Below, piece by piece: positions 61,591-64,000 of a DNA stretch of 64,000 nucleotides; the stretch's first letter is position 1, and each line of letters starts with the position of its first letter. This DNA comes from Allobosea sp. LC85 (GTDB lineage Bacteria; Pseudomonadota; Alphaproteobacteria; Rhizobiales; Beijerinckiaceae), in contig NZ_JPKG01000004.1 in NCBI RefSeq assembly GCF_000735605.1, positions 1 through 64,000 of the forward strand, in the 5' to 3' direction. The position numbers were made by a program, and so were the translations under genes. A model generated the notes under the pieces. It was not told where the DNA came from. It saw nothing but the letters and a program-made list of their open reading frames with translations, and made no database searches.

Positions 61591-62652
61591 CTACTTCTGG
61601 GCGAAGGAGAGCCAGCGCTTTTCGGCCGCTTCGCCAGCGGCTGAGGTCCACCAGGCATAGGACATCAGGGCCTGCACCTTGGCGTTGTCGGGCGCGCTCG
61701 GCAGCTCCTTGACGCGCGCCTCAGGGATGACCTTGGTGTCGTAGGCCTTGGGGTTGGCTGGTCCATAGTCGATATGCAGCGGGAGATTGGCCTGATGCAC
61801 CGGGTCGACCGCCTCGTTCAGGAATTTGATTGCGGTCGGCAGGTTCGGCGCCCCCTTCAGCACGCATAGCGAGGTGCTCTGCAGGATGCCCTGGTTATAG
61901 GTGTAGGCGACCTTGGCCCCTTCTTTCGCCAGCGCGCTGATGCGGCCGTTCCAGGCCATCACCATGTCGACCTCGCCGTCATTCAGGAGTTGGGCCGATT
62001 GCGCGCCCGACGTCCACCAGACCGTGATGTGGGGCTTGATCTCCTCGAGCTTCTTGAAAGCGCGCTCAACGTCGAGCGGGTAGAGCTTGTCGGGCGCGAC
62101 ACCGTCGGCCATCAGCGCGGCTTCCAGCGTGGCGAGAGGGTGATTGCGCAGCGACCGGCGGCCGGGAAACTTCTTCACGTCCCAGAAGTCTGCCCAGGTC
62201 TTGGGTGCCGACGCGGCGTCGGGGAATTTCTTCAGGCTGTAGCCCAATACGCTGGAATAGAACTCATAGGCGACCGAGTAGTCGCTGCGATAATCCGCCG
62301 GCATCGCGGCGGCGTTGGGAATCTTGCTGAAATCGAGTTTCTCGACGATGCCCTGCTCGCCACCGCGCAGGCAGAAATTGGTGGCGACGTCTACGACGTC
62401 CCAGGTCGGCTTACCCGTCGCGACCTGCGAGCGCATGATCGGCCAGGCATCTGGCACGCTGTCCTGATTGATGGTGATGCCAAGTTTCTTGGCGGCGGGA
62501 TCGAGGATCGCGACGGTCTGCGCCTTCTGATAGGCGCCGCCCTGCGAAACGAAGAGTATCTCCTCCGCAAAGGCCGGCATGGAGCCGATCAGTGCCATCG
62601 AGAGGGCTGCGGCCGTGCCCGCAAGCCGGGTCTTCCCATATCGCTCAGCCAT
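61591..62652 (-). CDS. Periplasmic binding protein of a PotD-like importer
   Basis: 353 residues with a signal peptide (cleavage near MPAFAEE) and a type II binding fold of the PotD/iron-type cluster (LFVSQGGAYQKAQTVAI; TWDVVDVATNFCLR; KTWADFWDVKKFPGRRSL; VDMVMAWNGR). It feeds the two permeases downstream. Next to an amine-oxidase-like gene, a polyamine or related amine is the most likely ligand. No ATPase gene for the system is in the window. Confidence 0.88.
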   Translation of the reverse strand: MAERYGKTRLAGTAAALSMALIGSMPAFAEEILFVSQGGAYQKAQTVAILDPAAKKLGITINQDSVPDAWPIMRSQVATGKPTWDVVDVATNFCLRGGEQGIVEKLDFSKIPNAAAMPADYRSDYSVAYEFYSSVLGYSLKKFPDAASAPKTWADFWDVKKFPGRRSLRNHPLATLEAALMADGVAPDKLYPLDVERAFKKLEEIKPHITVWWTSGAQSAQLLNDGEVDMVMAWNGRISALAKEGAKVAYTYNQGILQSTSLCVLKGAPNLPTAIKFLNEAVDPVHQANLPLHIDYGPANPKAYDTKVIPEARVKELPSAPDNAKVQALMSYAWWTSAAGEAAEKRWLSFAQK

Positions 62653-62687
62653 GTTCTGGTCCCCTTTTGTTGGATCGGATCTTCGAG

Positions 62688-64000
62688 CTACCGTCCGATC
62701 GCGTCTAGAAACTGGTACCAGCCGGCGACCATGCGCACGGCCGGCTCCCGAAGCGGATAGAAAGGCACATGCCGCATGCGGGCGGCGTCGAGCAGGCCGA
62801 CATCAGGCGTCTCGCCGCGCGCGTAGGCTGCGAGGTAGCGCCCCATCAGGCTTGCCATCGCGACACCGGCGCCGTTGTAGCCCATGGCGAAGAGCACGCG
62901 ATCATCGGCGCGCCCGACATGGGGCACCGAATCCAGCGTCATCGCGACGAGCCCGGACCAGCGATAGGCCAGCGGCACATCGGCCAGCTGCGGAAAAATT
63001 CCGACCATCGCCTTGTGCAAGGCGCGGAACGCAGCTGGCGAGTCCTTTTTGCCGAAGGCGCCGCGCCCACCGAAGATGACCCGGTCGTCGACCATGCGGA
63101 ACCAGCGCATCATGCGCTTGGTCTCGGTGTAGGTCCGGCGCGTCGGCATCACGCTTGCGGCGAGAGTGGGCGAAAGTGGTTCGGTTGCGATGATCGCGCT
63201 GCGGAAGGGAATCAACGTCGTGCGGTAGGAGGCCGTCGCCGCCGTGAGATCGGAATAGCTGTTGGTCGCGACGATCGCCAGACGGGCGCGAACCGTGCCT
63301 TGCGGGGTTTCCACCAGAACGCCGTCGCCTTCGCGGCGCAGTCGCAGCGCCGGTGTGTCGGCATAGATCTCGATGCCGCGATCAAACAGCCCACTGGCGA
63401 GACCGTGCAGATAGTTCAACGGATGGATGCCGCCGGAACCGGCGTTGAGCACGCCGCCGACGAAGCCGGCCGATCCGGTTTCGTCGCGCACCTGATCGGC
63501 GTTCAGCACCGACATGGTCGTGTCGTCGAGCTCGGAACGCAGCCATTCAGCTTCCCTGATAGCGTAGTTCAGCGTCTCCCGGTTATGCGCGGCCTTGACC
63601 TGGCCAGATCGTGTCAGCGCGGCGTCGGCGATGTCGAATTCATCCACGAGCTCGGCAACGATGTCGGTTGCCTCGTGGGCGATCTCGTACATCCGCCTCG
63701 CCATCGCCTTGCCATGCGCTGCGGCGATCGCCGGGAATGTCAGCCGGAACTTGGCGGTGATGACGCCGCCATTGCGTCCGCTGGCGCCCCAGCCAGGCTG
63801 GTTGGCCTCGATTACGATCGGATTCAGGCCGCTCCTGGCCAGGTGATACGCTGCCGACAGCCCGGTGTAGCCAGCGCCGATGATGGCGACATCGGCCTGC
63901 TTGTCTCCCTGCAGAACGGGCCGGGTGCGCAGGGGCTTGGCCGTCGCACGCCAGAGCGAGGGGGCGGCCTCCAGGGATTGCCAGGCGGCGGCGTTGGTCA
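62688..64000 (-). CDS. FAD-dependent oxidoreductase (DAO/PuuB-like), start just outside the window
   Basis: At least 437 residues. Reading in from the window edge: TNAAAWQSLEAAPSLW, then the FAD Rossmann loop IIGAGYTGLSAAYHLARSG, with GASGRNGG following. The C-terminal half has GLVAMTLDSVPHVGR and FAMGYNGAGVAMA. It fits the glycine/D-amino-acid oxidase family, close to gamma-glutamylputrescine oxidoreductases. The last two bases of the window read TG on this strand ahead of ACC, so the initiator codon is probably completed by the next base. It heads the importer operon. Confidence 0.88.
   Translation of the reverse strand, partial: TNAAAWQSLEAAPSLWRATAKPLRTRPVLQGDKQADVAIIGAGYTGLSAAYHLARSGLNPIVIEANQPGWGASGRNGGVITAKFRLTFPAIAAAHGKAMARRMYEIAHEATDIVAELVDEFDIADAALTRSGQVKAAHNRETLNYAIREAEWLRSELDDTTMSVLNADQVRDETGSAGFVGGVLNAGSGGIHPLNYLHGLASGLFDRGIEIYADTPALRLRREGDGVLVETPQGTVRARLAIVATNSYSDLTAATASYRTTLIPFRSAIIATEPLSPTLAASVMPTRRTYTETKRMMRWFRMVDDRVIFGGRGAFGKKDSPAAFRALHKAMVGIFPQLADVPLAYRWSGLVAMTLDSVPHVGRADDRVLFAMGYNGAGVAMASLMGRYLAAYARGETPDVGLLDAARMRHVPFYPLREPAVRMVAGWYQFLDAIGR

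Overview
The window is a GC-rich chromosomal segment with the gene content of an environmental alphaproteobacterium of the order Hyphomicrobiales (Bosea- or Methylobacterium-like). This rests on codon and base use, the many ATGA start/stop overlaps, RIME-like intergenic palindromes, MocR and DUF2339 proteins, and several ABC transporters paired with catabolic enzymes. No rRNA, tRNA, CRISPR array or intact insertion sequence was seen. The taxonomic call is an inference.

Layout. 0.1-1.3 kb: membrane class III nucleotide cyclase. 1.4-7.3 kb: a minus-strand run of exported proteins (three alpha/beta hydrolases, a carboxymuconolactone-decarboxylase-like protein, a cupin, a P460-type c cytochrome and a probable b-type cytochrome). 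7.4-8.6 kb: GNAT acetyltransferase, small membrane protein, cupin. 8.6-17.7 kb: branched-chain-type ABC importer plus HyuA/HyuB hydantoinase/oxoprolinase subunits under an IclR regulator. 18.2-20.8 kb: FAH-family enzyme and two 2-keto-diene-acid hydratases. 21.0-27.5 kb: a MocR-type regulator divergent from a polar-amino-acid-type ABC importer and two inositol-monophosphatase-family phosphatases. 27.6-29.9 kb: lone molybdenum hydroxylase large subunit. 30-36.7 kb: small secreted or membrane proteins and a giant DUF2339 membrane protein. 36.7-46 kb: AT-richer type I secretion island with an SdrD/DUF11 adhesin, its ABC exporter and adaptor, an HlyC-like acyltransferase with altered catalytic residues, a low-GC lipoprotein and a beheaded HlyD. 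46.2-51.7 kb: a second MocR/ABC/phosphatase module. 51.8-59.8 kb: catechol branch of the beta-ketoadipate pathway (catB, catC, catA, benD-like, BKACE; pcaD and an aromatic-acid MFS carrier; catR-like LysR). 59.8-64 kb: spermidine/putrescine-type ABC importer without a visible ATPase and an FAD amine oxidase whose start codon lies one base beyond the window.

Most notable points. (1) The MocR/ABC/phosphatase module occurs twice. In both copies the PLP-anchoring lysine of the MocR regulator is Arg, the binding protein lacks the Asp that normally holds a ligand amino group, and the ABC operon is preceded by ATTGG direct repeats 23-24 bp apart. This looks like one dedicated, duplicated uptake and dephosphorylation system for an unknown ligand. 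(2) Two ATAC-N7-GTAT boxes, inside a 43-bp conserved block, precede the two cat/pca operons and explain their control by the LysR gene. The cat operon ends in a beta-keto-acid cleavage enzyme that could replace the usual CoA-transferase and thiolase. (3) A family of bipartite palindromes has arms that differ between copies but stay self-complementary.
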